Of a stretch of DNA of 64,000 nucleotides, positions 14,801 to 26,195 are shown piece by piece. Location of the stretch: contig JALJCS010000001.1 of assembly GCA_023055355.1 (NCBI GenBank), forward strand, positions 100,301,381-100,365,380, read 5' to 3'. Each line of letters begins with the position of its first letter. Position 1 is the first letter of the stretch. The notes beneath the pieces are model-generated. The model ran no database searches. It was not told where the DNA came from and saw only the letters and a list, made by a program, of their open reading frames with translations. This stretch comes from Agelaius tricolor. Its lineage: Eukaryota > Chordata > Aves > Passeriformes > Icteridae. The translations under genes were made by a program, and so were the position numbers.

Positions 14801-17800
14801 AAGGCCTTGCTTTACACACACACCCCAGAGCACAAGGATAGACTGAAGTCACTGTGGGGATGACACCTTGAAACAGAAATGTTAAAAATACCATCCAGGA
14901 TGCTGCTCCAGCTCAGCATGAGCTGATTTGTCAGCTGAGACGCTGACACTGTGTTCAGCCCTCTTAGGAAATGCATCTGTATCAGGCATATTCAGTAGTG
15001 TCAGCAGTAAATGCAGAGATCTTTGCCCAACACAGCTGTGTAAATTGAAAATTACATTTTTTATTTCGGTGCTTCTGGCCTGAATAGGACATCTCCAAAG
15101 AGAGTGCAATTTTCCTAGAATGCATTTCCAACTGTACCAAGTTTTGACAAATTATGATGTACATGAGTTTCCTATGGTAACATAGAAGCATGGAGAGTTG
15201 ATACTACTTGAGCATGATCTTAGAATGGGGGTATACAGACACATCTGTAGCTCCAGATAAAGACTGAACATGAAAAGGCATTGTTACCATTTGGAAGCAT
15301 TCAAAATTTGACTGTGAGACTGCAACCAATTTGTTAGAGACTTACATACATATTCATAGTAGTAGCAAGCTGAAAAATTTTGTGATGCACTCAGAATTCA
15401 TCATAAGAAGTCATATAAGAAGATAGTACTACAGATAATCCAGATCTCACAGTAGCACTTGGAGGTACTTTTAGGAGACTTTTCATTATCTCCCAGTAAA
15501 GAGGAACTGACTGCTCAAGACACAGGGCTGACCAGCCTTCTGGGAATTCTGACATCCCATACAGGAGCAGGTGAGATTTGTACACATAAGAAAAATGTGA
15601 AAATAAAGTTATGAAGAAAAATTCACCCCTGCTTTGGAGTTCTGGCTTCTAATATGAAATACAGACAATCCACTCTGAGGCAGAGCAACTTTGACCTTCA
15701 GTCACTTGGTGAAAACCCTGAACTAGGAGTTGCAGGTAGAAGTGCTGTTTTATCTCCAGAACAGGTTCTTCCTTAAGGCAATACCTGCTACAAATTCCCT
15801 TCCCTTGAGAAGAAGGGAATTAGCATTTAGGCTATAAAAAAAAAAAATCACTGTTTTACTGAAACAGGGAGTATTACAGGGGCAAGAAGGTGCATCAGAA
15901 GAGAACTAAATGTTGTTAATAATTTTGTTCAATGCCCAGGGTCTTGACATGTTGCAGTTTCAAGGCCCAGCTAAGCTACAACAGCCTACTTAGAAAAAAG
16001 ATTCAGCCTTACTGACACAGGTTGCCTTATAGCTCCTTGCATCCAACAGGTTGGGCAAAGACTTGCATGCAGAACAAAACAACAACTGTGAGTGCCTGTC
16101 TCAGGAGTCTGTTTCTTTTATGACACCACTGATGGAGATTAATAGCCCATATTAAATGAGCTGCTAATCTAAAAAACCAGAAGCAAAGTTGTGTGTCCTA
16201 TGTGTAGATTGTATTTTCAAGAAAGCAGGGACCAGCTGAAGAGTCTAGTGCTGGAAAAACTAAGAATGTCATCTCCTTCATGCTTAACCAAAGTCAATCT
16301 CCTCAGAAAGGTCTCTGGCCACAGGTTAAATGAGGCAGGTCTGAGCTATGATCAAATTGAAATAGTAAAAACTGTAGTGCTTCTTGGTCTCCTATACAGA
16401 GACCGAGAAGAGAAAATCAGTGGCAAGAATGCCATTTGTTTAAACTGGTGATACAACTCCTATGAAGACATCGGCCTCTGCAGGCTCCAGCTGTGCAATC
16501 TGGCCCTCAGAGACAGGGCAGATGGAGATCCCGTGTTGAAAATATTACTGGTTGCTAAATTGAAAAGCATCAAAGACAAGCCCATCATTTCCCTTCACTT
16601 TCAGAGGAAGTTTCTTGGACAGTGAACACACAGCACTTTGCACAACAGTTCTAAGATGTTTTCAGCCAGTTGTCCCTAATAGTACCTCTGATATGAAAAA
16701 CTTCATGGAGAAATACTGACTGCACCCTAGGATCAACTTTCAGATTCTAAAATTTATCTGAACACTCTGTTGTTCTTGCCAACAACTAAAATGGAAAGTC
16801 ATTTGTGAAAAGATAGGGTCTAACCAGAGGAGTAAGAAAGGCCTCAAGGAGAGGTGAAATTGGAAGTGTAATTTTTTTGTTCAAAAGTAGCAGAAGTTAC
16901 TCCAGTTTGAAGTGAAGCTTCGAATTTGTGCCAGAATATTCAGCAATAACCTCTTTACACTGTAGACAGCAGATTCAGTAACACAGATTTGTTCTTGCAA
17001 TAAGATTAAATAAGATTCCAAAACGGATTATTGTCAAATGTGCAAAGCCACCAAAACCCTCCCCTGCAGGCCAGGAAGTCTTGGAGAACTGCCAGTTTCT
17101 CTGGGTGTTGGTTACAGGTCAGATGCAACAGCAACCCTGGTCAGATGTTTTCCTCCTTCCTAGACAGCAAAATATGAGTACTTGTGTCCTTACACAAGTC
17201 TGCATGTCCAGGAAGGAGAGGAGATCGAAGGCTGCCAAAGAGGTGGCTCAGAAGCTTTTCCTCATGCTCCTTTCCCACCCTAGGATTGAGGGCCTGATAA
17301 AAGACATAGACAAGCAGGTTATGTACACTGCTGAAACAAAGCAAGATGAGTGTATTCAAAATATGCACTGAAAAATCAAGCACACAAAGCCACATCACTA
17401 AGCAGGAGAAATCTCAAGTGAAGGAAATCATATTAATTTTCTGGAAAAAAAGAAACAAGGAAGGTCTTGGAAAAGAACACTAAATACAGGGAAGTAAACC
17501 AGATTATCACAACTGGAACTAGCAAGCTAAAAGGGAGTGCTCTGCTATCACCAGAGCTGAAAGAAGGAAGAGCTTTTTTCTTGTTCTTCCCATGGGTCTC
17601 TGGAGCAGGGAAGGTGAGGCATGATGTGCTCTACAGCCACTAATACAACTAAAACACCTCTAGCCTGCCTAAATGGCAACCTGAACATCTCCTGAATAGG
17701 GAGGTATAATTTCAGCAACTTTCACAAGCCTCCAGTAAATTAAGCCATTCAATTTCACTAAAGGCAATGTAATCCAAGGATTAGAAATACTCAAAAATTA

Positions 17801-20011
17801 AACACACATGAAAGCTAACTTCATCATTCTGATAGGTCCACCCTTAGGAATGTTTAATCTTTAAGGAAACTGGACTGGTAACTATTAGGAAAGCTTGCAT
17901 TCAAATTTAACAAACATATTTACCAGTTTAATGGATAACAACCTGATGCCTATTATTTCCAAAAGTAAGATATAAAAGTTAAATTGCACAGGCAAACCTC
18001 AAAAAATTTGAGAACAAAACTTTAATTTGCAGACTTTTCTGCTGTTCTCTTCTGCTTCCCTGTCACCTTCCCCTATTAGGCTCTACTGCTGCCTTTACAA
18101 ACTTCTCCATCTCCCATTTCCTAACCTTTCCCAGTTTTCCTTTTTCATGCTTGGAAGTACAGTTTGAAGTGGTACTCTCTCCTTTTACACTGCCTATACG
18201 GCCAGAAACACTGATAGTACAAGAAGAGAGAACTCCCTTCTAATACTTCCTGTCACAAAGGCCTCTAGAAGAACAATGCAATAAAAAGCATATCTGTTCC
18301 TACAGTTGTCAGATTATTAAACCTAAAGCATCCCTGTTGTGAAAAGGAGCCTTCAGGGAAAGCAGAGTATGTCTGGTGCAGACAAAACTGTTCATTAAAC
18401 TGACAAATCCATCAAGCCTTTATTCAACATACTGAAGTTGAGAGTATTTCTGCCTTTGTAACTTGGCCAAAACCTTTTTCTTTTCGATGGGAACACTGAT
18501 TCACACTTCCTAGATGCCAAAGTGATCCTGTTTTCTCCTATCTCAGTTATCTAGTCTTTGCACAAAAGCAGAGCATTCCAGAAGGCTGGGCTTTTTACTT
18601 TGAGGCAAACGTGAGCTCAGTTTCCAATAATGAGAAAGAAAAAAAAAAAAAAGGCTAAAAGCAGTTCATCAGGGAACATTTCCCTTTGTGTGATTGAGAT
18701 ATAATGATGGTACAAGGAAATGCAGGCATGAAAGCATCAGAATCATTAATATGTTTTTCTTTGGCACATCCCTCTAAAACTTAAAAATATTTTATACTGT
18801 TTTTTTATACAGGTGATTTTCTATGTATATCATTAGTAAATGGATATACACAGTTACGCTACAACCTTGGAGACAGAACAGTCATCCTACAGACCCTTCA
18901 GAAGGTCCACACAAATGGAAATACATGGCACTTACTTAATGCAGGAAGAGTTGGTAATGAAGGCTACCTGGACCTGGATGGTATCAACGTTACTCAAAAA
19001 GCCAGTCCTGGAATGAATGCACTAGACACACACTCAGATTTTTTTGTTGGAGGGGTATCCTCCTTAAACCTTGTTAATCCAATGGCAATAGAAAATGAGC
19101 CCACAGGTTTCACTGGTTGTATTCGAGAAATGGTAATAAACAACAGGGAACTGAATCTTACCGTGACTGACCCCAAGGGTGGAGCCAACATTGGTGACTG
19201 TGATGGAACAGATTGTGGTTACACTATGTGCAAAAATAATGGAACGTGTCAAGTTGTAAACTCAGGCTTTTCTTGTTCTTGCCCAAAAGACTGGACAGGG
19301 ACCAAGTGTGAACAATCCATTCACTGTTCACAAAACATGTGTGGGTCTCATGCACTTTGTATTCCTCAACCTTCTTCATTTTCATATACCTGTGCATGTG
19401 CACTAGGCTGGACAGGTAAGTACTGCGATAACAAAATCAAATTTTATATAGCAAAGTTTGTTGGTAACTCCTACATTAAATACACAGATCCTTTTTATGG
19501 AAAAAGAGACCTCCAGTACAGCCGCCTTTCTTTAAATTTTACTACCAATCAAACTGAAGGCTTAATAGTGTGGATGGGAAAAAGTGAAGATGAAGATAAT
19601 GACTTCCTTGCCATTGGTCTTGCCAATGGAACTTTAAAAGTTGTAATTAATCTTGGAGAAAGAATCTCTGTTCCTCTAATGCACAGAAAGTATTTCACCT
19701 GTTCTGATGGAAGATGGCATTTCACTACTGTAGTTCAAAACCAAACTTGTGTTAAGGTTTATCTTGATGAGGAACTAATCCTTTTTGAAGATATTGACCC
19801 ACAAAGAAAATACACTGCTTTAAACTACGGTGGCATTTGTTACTTTGGTGGGTTTGAAATTGGCAGGAAAGTCAATATAGTCACTACAGGGCTTTTCCAG
19901 AAGGAATTCATTGGTAAGATTAAAGATGTTGTGCTCTTCCAAGATTCTAAAAAGATTCAGCTAATGAAAGCAGAAGGATACAACATTCATGATGGAAATT
20001 CTGGAAATTAA
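8699..20011 (+). CDS. EYS: Eyes shut homolog (EYS), C-terminal part, two exons
   Basis: EYS is a large secreted protein of EGF and laminin-G domains that acts in the extracellular matrix around photoreceptor outer segments and cilia; human loss causes recessive retinitis pigmentosa (family knowledge). The window holds the last two coding exons, joined 8699-8860 + 18813-20011. The join is phase 1: the terminal G of the first exon plus GT of the second makes a glycine codon, and the frame runs to TAA at 20009-20011. The roughly 450 encoded residues read laminin G (split by the intron), two EGF modules, then a final laminin G domain ending in GYNIHDGNSGN. I recognise them as the EYS C-terminus by close resemblance to human EYS, including the stretch NPMAIENEP. 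There are no stops or frameshifts, so the gene looks functional. PHF3 lies convergently downstream. Confidence 0.95.
8983..9500 (-). repeat. CR1 LINE fragment in minus orientation
   Basis: The plus strand reads ATCACAGAATCAGAGAATG, then GGAAGGGACCCTAAACATC and CTCCAGGCTGAACAGCCCCA, the reverse complement of the CR1 3' region. About 500 bp, one of the longest copies here, 125 bp downstream of an EYS splice donor. Confidence 0.9.
18639..18652. repeat. A14 homopolymer run
   Basis: An uninterrupted A run about 160 bp before the acceptor of the EYS terminal exon. Confidence 0.85.
18813..20011 (+). CDS. EYS: EYS terminal coding exon (laminin G, EGF, EGF, laminin G)
   Basis: One open stretch of 399 codons including TAA. 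It completes the laminin G domain begun in the previous exon (up to about 19200, ending GFTGCIREM then GDCDG). An EGF module follows at about 19213-19313 (CKNNGTC, then CSCPKDWTGTKC), a second at about 19324-19428 (CACALGWTGKYC), and a final laminin G domain from about 19435 to 19980, with FLAIGLANGTLKV and the closing FIGKIKDVVLFQ. Each EGF module shows six cysteines. Several N-x-S/T sequons (for example NFTTNQT, NGT, NQT) suit an extracellular glycoprotein. The encoded ATG at 19013 is internal methionine, not a start. Confidence 0.95.
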
Positions 20012-20590
20012 TTGAAAAAACTGTCCGAGACTCTATTAAAAAGGTAAAATTCCTTTTCCTCCTGTTTATTGTGTTAGCTGACAATGTACGACTCAGCAAC
20101 CAACACAGGATAGCATTTAAAAAGTAATAAGGGACAAATTTATGTGGAGTATTAATAACATATACATATAAAATATGATCAATTGTTTTCCTCATAGAAT
20201 TATTTATATATACTCTTTAGCATTTACCTTAAAATAATGGGAAAGTCTGAAGGGTTTTTTTTCTTTATTGTGTTGGAAATAGTTTTGTAAACAAAGAGGT
20301 AGGGATTAGCTTGTAAAGCCAACCATCATTCAAGTGTTGTTTGTTGCTTTATGAGAACAGAAAACTGTTACCTGTTTCTCCAACTCTTGAATATTATTAA
20401 AATGTTTATTTTGTAATGTTAAGATCCAGTCTAAAAACTGAAATTGGTGGAGGAAGAAACAGTGTGCTTGAGGCAAAACCCTCATTTATTGTAATGAGAA
20501 TTTAAAAAAAATGCAACAGCTATAATTACTTGTTAAGCTCAAGAAGACTCTAATTAGGTAATAAAGTTGTTCTCACTCCCCTATCTGTGT
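20012..20590 (+). other. EYS: Probable EYS 3' untranslated region
   Basis: This AT-rich sequence follows the EYS stop and has no long open frame. It contains a canonical AATAAA at 20560-20565, followed by a T/GT-rich stretch suited to cleavage. The end point is inferred. A second cluster of AATAAA at 21171-21182 would give a longer UTR. Confidence 0.5.
20560..20565 (+). promoter_or_regulatory. EYS: Candidate EYS polyadenylation signal
   Basis: AATAAA lies about 550 nt past the EYS stop, with TTGTTCT and further GT-rich DNA 3-50 nt downstream. It is the first canonical hexamer after the stop. Overlapping AATAAA copies at 21171-21176 and 21177-21182 are alternatives. Confidence 0.45.
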
Positions 20591-22575
20591 CCATCCTGTA
20601 TGTATTATATGTAAGAGGGTAGAAGTCAAGCCTCTCTTAAGTCTGCTAAAATATTACTCCTAAAGAATGATTTAAAGAGCAAAAACATATATAGTTTTAG
20701 AGAGAGAAAACAGGCCTCCTGGTTTTCTCCAGCAGAGGTCTCCCCTATTTGACTACATGAAAACCTTTGGCTTTAATGATTTATAACTGCAATGTGGCAG
20801 TCTGTCTACGAGTAACTTTTATTCTTAAGACTTTAAAAAGTCCAAGAACTGTTCTACTTTACCTATACCCTTCTGGCTTATATGCCCCTAAATGACATTT
20901 CAATAATTTATGAGTACAGAGGTTTTGGCCATAGTAAACCAAATTTCTGCAAATATATTTTTCATTAATTGATAATCTCAAAAGTAAATAGAGCTGTTCA
21001 TACATAAATACAAAAAATCAATTCCTTCTCATAAAGCTGTCTTATATTCTGCTTTAGGGAGCAACAAAAATTTAAAATTCTATCTATCTTAATGTGCTTA
21101 TACCAATAATATACGATGGCATCTACATTTCTCATTTGACTGCTGGCTTACTAAATTAGTAAAATTATTAAATAAAAATAAATAGTGATTGATTTGTATC
21201 TTTTCCGTTTTCACTTTACTATTGCTAAAAAGCACATAACAAACCATTACCTCCTTGCATGGAAATTCTCTGAATGCAAGTCTTCAGCATATACCTGTCA
21301 GAAACAAGTAACTGTTTTGGGGTGGAGAGGGAAGTGAGGATGGGGTGTATGTTATAGGGCAAAGGCCATAAGCACCTAAAACTGGGTGACACACACTTGC
21401 TTCCACATCACCATACTTAACCTGTAGCAATGAAAGCACTGTCAGGTCAGTTACAGGCGACTTAAAGATAACTGAAGTGCATGGGAGCTACCCCAAGATG
21501 TTTCATTAAGCATTTGTGAACAACTTTGTGAGGTTCATTCTATTTTCTTCAGCTGCTCTGAGCCCTCAAGTGATCAGCCTGATGCAACAGAGCTTCTGCA
21601 ACTCTTCTGAAAAGGCAGCTCATGAAGCCCACCTGACATTTGAGCTGTCCCAGATTCTTCTCTTTCAGTTTCGTCTAGGTAGAGGCTTTTATGGCCACGT
21701 GATGCTGGAGAAGGGAGCATATTTAAGGTTTATCCTGTTCTCTCTGGGGCTTCTGGTGTACTGCCAGTTCCTCAGCAGTCCACACTGCCTTGTGTGATCT
21801 GAGCAGTGATTTGGTGTAAAACAAGGAACAAGTAATCAGAGCACTTCCAGCAAACACAAATGTTGGAAGGAGAGTGACTGAAGGCAATGGAAAAGTAAAA
21901 TCCTTTATTCTTGTAGTAGCAGGATTTATTCCCATTACACTAATGCACATCCTTGGAATAAATCCTGGAGACTTTTGCTGTTTGTTAACTTAAACACTTA
22001 ACAAAACTCTCCCTCAAGAGCTGTTTTACTGTGGCTCTCTTCAGGTTTTACATACACAAGGCAGGTGGCAAAGCACTCAGCAAACTTGAAAAATGTTTAC
22101 ATATTCTTTTAAACAAATTATTTCTGGTAGTTCTGGCAGAAAGCATTCCCATCCCTTCCATACAGGCAGTTGCAATTTTCACTGCTTCCAGTTTATTTTC
22201 AGAGCAGAGATGGATGCACATGTGAGAGGCAGATCACCAGTGACCTTGGAGTAGACTACTTTTGAATGGATCAAAAGAAAATCTTCATATGCAGAGCTGT
22301 CAATTTAAAACTTACTCCAAAAATGAGAACAATGTCTTGGTGCATTTCTGTGCCTACAGAACTCAGTGCAAATATTTAAACAACAAAACACGTGTATATT
22401 ACTACCAGATATATTCAATAGCACTACTGCTTTACAGACCATGGAATTAATTTGGAAAAGCCTAGTTTTATTTTAAAGATGTTTGAATGTCGCTTTTAGC
22501 TACTGAGGATTTTTTTAATTAGTCTTGTCAACGATGAGCTGAAAAAACATCACTTAATAAAAGTCTACCACCTCC
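20591..22575. other. Intergenic gap between convergent EYS and PHF3
   Basis: About 2 kb of AT-rich DNA with no recognisable gene or repeat. Frames at 21516-21797 plus and 22031-22225 plus are short, lack family resemblance and are treated as chance. Part of it may be untranslated tail of either gene, because their polyadenylation sites are only guessed from hexamers. Confidence 0.6.
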
Positions 22576-22581
22576 TTTATT
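22576..22581 (-). promoter_or_regulatory. PHF3: Candidate distal PHF3 polyadenylation signal
   Basis: Minus-strand AATAAA in the context GAATAAAGGAGG, about 1.45 kb after the PHF3 stop. It would place the PHF3 mRNA end roughly 2 kb from the candidate EYS end. Confidence 0.3.
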
Positions 22582-23733
22582 CAGTGCAATATTTTAAATT
22601 TTAGCCAGTTTGACCATGAAGTTACTTGCAAGGTATCCAAGTAAAAATTGACCTTAAAATATATTTATAATTAAAACTAACAATTATGATGTTGTTAAAC
22701 TGGGAAGACTTTTCTGGAAAGAAGAGTCTTTTCTACAGCAAAGTGCAAAATGCTCTGTCAGCAGCATAGTAAGGTTGTGCACTCAAAGTGGAAAAACAAA
22801 ACACTGAAAACCAGAACAATAAACCTCAGTTTTTCTTTATATGGTGGAATATTTTTGTTGTTTCTGACAGACTCAATAGAAGGCCCAGTGTATTTTAAAA
22901 AGTATAAGAGTAGGTGATTTTGTTTTCACATTTGCATGTTGTTTGGCACTGCTGGATGGTAGTCCACAAAATACCAAGTTACCAGAAGTCCCACGGGTAC
23001 AAACACTTTTGCCCTTCTCCCCCCTCTTTGTTCTCCAAAACTCAAAACAAACCGAGCTATAAAGTGTACAACAAATGTGGCATTCTGTGACTCAGCCTTC
23101 TGTATTCATTTAGCCTACAGTTTCACAGCTATGAAATCAAACACACACAGTATGTGAGAAAGTTTTATCATTTTAGAATCAAAATATCCCTTAAAATATT
23201 TACATTTTACAGTAAAAAGGATAGCAAAACACAAAGTAATGTACAAGCTTAGGTATTCAAGTTTTTGAAGCAGGGAAAATGGTGGGAGAAATGAATTTAC
23301 TACTACAAATAATTTTCAAGAATTTAGGTTAGAAATGCTTTCTTATTAAAACAAGTGCAGTTTAAAGCAGTAACATTCGAGCAGCTCAGCCTTCCAATTT
23401 CTGGTCACAAACTGCTTCAGATGCTTAGGAAAAACTTGAAATATAATATAACCAAATATACTTGAGGTCTTTTTGTACTACTGAATAATTTAAAAAAAAA
23501 CCCAAACTCTTCACACCACTGAACATATTACATTTTGTTGTAACATGTGGATTCTGAGGCTTTGCTGCAGTCTTTAAAAACAGTGCAATTTAAAAACAAG
23601 GGTATTGTATGAAAACGACCTTTAAAATTATCAGGGCATCTTAAAACAGAAGAGAGCACAAATTACCAAAGGCAGCAACTATATTGCAGACTTGACTAAA
23701 GCCAACTTCCTCAGCTAAGAAAATTCCTAAGCC

Positions 23734-23739
23734 TTTATT
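23734..23739 (-). promoter_or_regulatory. PHF3: Candidate proximal PHF3 polyadenylation signal
   Basis: Minus-strand AATAAA (TTTATT on the plus strand), about 290 nt after the PHF3 stop. No strongly GU-rich element follows, so usage is uncertain. Confidence 0.3.
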
Positions 23740-24024
23740 GCATATTAATAAAAAGAAATCTTTAAAATTTTGAATATACAGCAATGTAAAATTTTTAAAA
23801 TATTCAACTCCTACTTCTAGCGATAGTTGGTATAATGAAAAAAAGGATGAGTATTGGTACGTTGAGTGGTACCAAAACACAGACTTGTTTCTGCAAAACA
23901 CCAACACAGAATAAAAAACGATGGCACAATCCTAGCAGGCTCTCTTTTTTTTGTCATACAAAGTTTTACAACATTACTCTAACAGTTTATTTAAATAGGA
24001 TTTTAAAAGACTGCCTGCATCTTT

Positions 24025-26195
24025 TTACCTTTTGCTTTTAGTTCTGTCACTGTGGTCCCTATGTCTCTCTCTGTTCTTTTCACTTTCTCGTTCTCTATGT
24101 TTGTCTTTGCTTTTCTCCCTCTCCTTATCTTTTTCATGAGCCTGTTCATCACTTTTAGGCTTCTCTGTCTTTTTTTCTGGATTTCTAGTCTCTCTGGGGC
24201 TTTTTCCATCAGCAGCTCTATCACTGTGTGGGGATCGCGCTCTTTCTTTGTCTCTCTGTCCTTCCTCTCTACTCTTCCGCTCTCTCTCTTTTTCCTGGTT
24301 TCTGTCTCTGCGCCTGTTTCTCTCAGAATCTTGCTCCCAGTATTTTTCATTGCTCCATTCTTTTTCATGTCTGTCTTTTTTTTGGTGATGGGTTTCACTG
24401 TAAGGTCTTTGTCTATCATTTTTTCCTCTACTGAATCCTCTCTCTAAATGCTGTTCTTCTCTGCCCCAAGGATCGCTGTGGCGTCTTTCTGGTCTCCTAC
24501 TGTCTTTACTCTGAAAAAAATTTTCTGGTCCCAAAAATCTTGATTGTTTGTGAGCCACTGGTAGCCCTTGTGCAATGGGTCCGGCATACTGTGGCTGACC
24601 TGATAAATGAGCTACTGGTGGCCATGGCATCATTGGATTTTGAGGAAAACCAAAGCCAGGAGGAGGAAGAAGCGGAGGTGGTAAATGAGGAGGAAATCCA
24701 AACATAGGGTTGTTTTGTGGAGGGAAGTTATGAGGTGCAGGAGCCTGAAATTGAAATCCAGGTGGATTAGATTTAGAATGCTGAAAATTCTGCTGTGGAG
24801 GTCCAACAGATGAGAAGCTGCCACTTGCAATAGGGCTTGGGACTTTGGAAATAAATTCAGAACGAGAAGAGTTTTCAGTTTCAAAATGAGATGAAGTTGC
24901 GGCTGGTCCTCTTCTAAATGAGTTCACTGTTTCAATGTTTTGCATCAATCCATCTTCCTGTGAGTGTTTGGTATCTTCTGCTTGTGATGCAACTGTGTTA
25001 TCTGCCTTAGCTGCAGCTGAACTGAACGGTGTCTCATTGGTTTGTGCCTCACTTTGATACAGGTTTAAGCCCCCTTCTCCAGAAAGTTGTTTATTCTCTG
25101 GTTCTCCTTGATCATTTCCTGAAGCATTTTGTCGGTCTTCATTTCTGCTAACATCTCCATCCTTGTTTTCTGAAATATTAGTCTGCTGGCTTCGTCCAGC
25201 TGCCTGTCGTGGGTCTCTTTTAAGATTAATAAATGGTGGTGATTTAGAGGTATTAGCAGTAGTACCTTCAGCAGAGCCTACATTAACATTGTTCTCACTG
25301 GGCTTTTTTCCTGAATTTGATGAGGAAGAAAAGCTGGAATTTGTGCTCCTTCTAACTTCCTGTGCAACACTATCTTTGTCTGGTATCTGTCGCTTTGGGT
25401 CATTTTCTTTACTTTCTTCAGTTTCCTTATTCTGTGCCTGAGCAGACAAATTTGCTAAAAATGCTTCTGTGGAGACATCTGGAGGTTTTCCCTTAAGAGT
25501 CAGCCCTATCAAAGAACCAGTACTTCTTGCAGAACTTGAGGTCCCTACAGCTGCTGCATCCACAGTTGCAGCAGCATTAGTGGATTCTTGAGGATCATCC
25601 AAACCAGTCTTTGCTTCACCAGCTTCAGCAGTTACATCAGCAACATCCATGGTTTCTTCTTTCAAGGTGGCCTGTTCATTTAATAATGGTATGTCTTCAC
25701 TAGGACCTGCTTCTGACTTGCTGTGCTCATACACCTGCCCTGTCGTGCCCAACAGGCTTTGAAGAATATCATCAACTGGCAAGGGTTTATTTGCTAGCTC
25801 CAGAGTTGAAGGCTGATTTTCCCATCCAACCAGGACTCCAGGAAGAAACCTGAGAGGCTTTGGTGGTTCATGTTTGGTACTTTCCACCAACGGCTCAATA
25901 ACTGCTGGAGCATCGTCTGTATTAGACTGCTGTGGTTTATTTCTCTGCTTGTGTAGCACAGTTGTGAAGGAATTAAAAAAATTATTTTCCTCTTCTTCTT
26001 CTAGTGCCAAATCATGATGTGAGACTTCATGTTTGCTTGGCTTGCTTTTCTTCTCTGGTGGCAAGCTACTCAAGGTACTTTCAGCAGCTTCATCTGCAAA
26101 ACTGCTGGTTACACTTGAAACAGCAGTAATCTGCCTCTTCATCTTCTGGCGAATTATCAATCCCAGTAATAAATTTGGTCGATGTATTTCAATCC
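24025..26195 (-). CDS. PHF3: PHF3 terminal coding exon 15
   Basis: Acceptor TTCTGTACAG (AG 26197-26196); TAA at 24027-24025. It encodes residues 1349-2071. It finishes SPOC (IEIHRPNLLLGLIIRQKMKR), then a conserved LPVDDILQSLLGTTGQVY motif, long disordered S/T/N/Q-rich sequence, RDPRQAAGRSQ, a proline-rich segment at about 1835-1880 (FPPHLPPPLLPPPGFGF), and a final 160 or so residues dominated by R, E, K and D (repeats such as KDKEREKSKDKHRE), ending RTKSKR as in human. Open frames on the plus strand across 24052-24447 and 25163-25441 are shadows of this biased codon use. Confidence 0.96.

Larger units (their letters stand above)
8861..18812 (+). other. EYS: Last EYS intron (about 9.95 kb)
   Basis: The intron runs from donor GTAAGG (8861) to a T-rich acceptor ending ATACAG (AG 18811-18812). 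Its left end holds a CR1 fragment in minus orientation (8983-9500). The middle (about 12.6-17.6 kb) is richer in G+C than its surroundings and contains several unassigned open frames: 12627-13218 minus in two frames, 16191-16624 plus with one internal stop, and 17081-17398 on both strands. None matches a family I can name. An A14 run lies at about 18639-18652. I see no RNA gene. Confidence 0.85.
22576..24024 (-). other. PHF3: Probable PHF3 3' untranslated region
   Basis: On the minus strand this follows the PHF3 stop at 24027-24025. It is AT-rich with no coding potential. Minus-strand AATAAA hexamers occur at 23991-23986 (too close to the stop to be the usual end), 23739-23734 (about 290 nt of UTR) and 22581-22576 (about 1.45 kb of UTR). 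The boundary used here is the most distal of these and is an inference. Confidence 0.4.

Noticed and set aside
17141..17398. Minus-strand frame containing NLLVYVFYQALNP, reminiscent of the end of a seven-helix receptor
   Set aside because: The adjoining upstream sequence does not give further receptor helices and is interrupted by stops; the likeness rests on about a dozen residues.
24003..24419. 138-codon minus-strand open frame rich in K, E and R
   Set aside because: It is an alternative frame within the PHF3 terminal exon and is open only because of the purine-rich sequence.
24052..24447. 131-codon plus-strand open frame rich in F, S and L
   Set aside because: It is the antisense of the K/R/E/D-rich PHF3 C-terminal tail; the low-complexity codons leave the opposite strand open.
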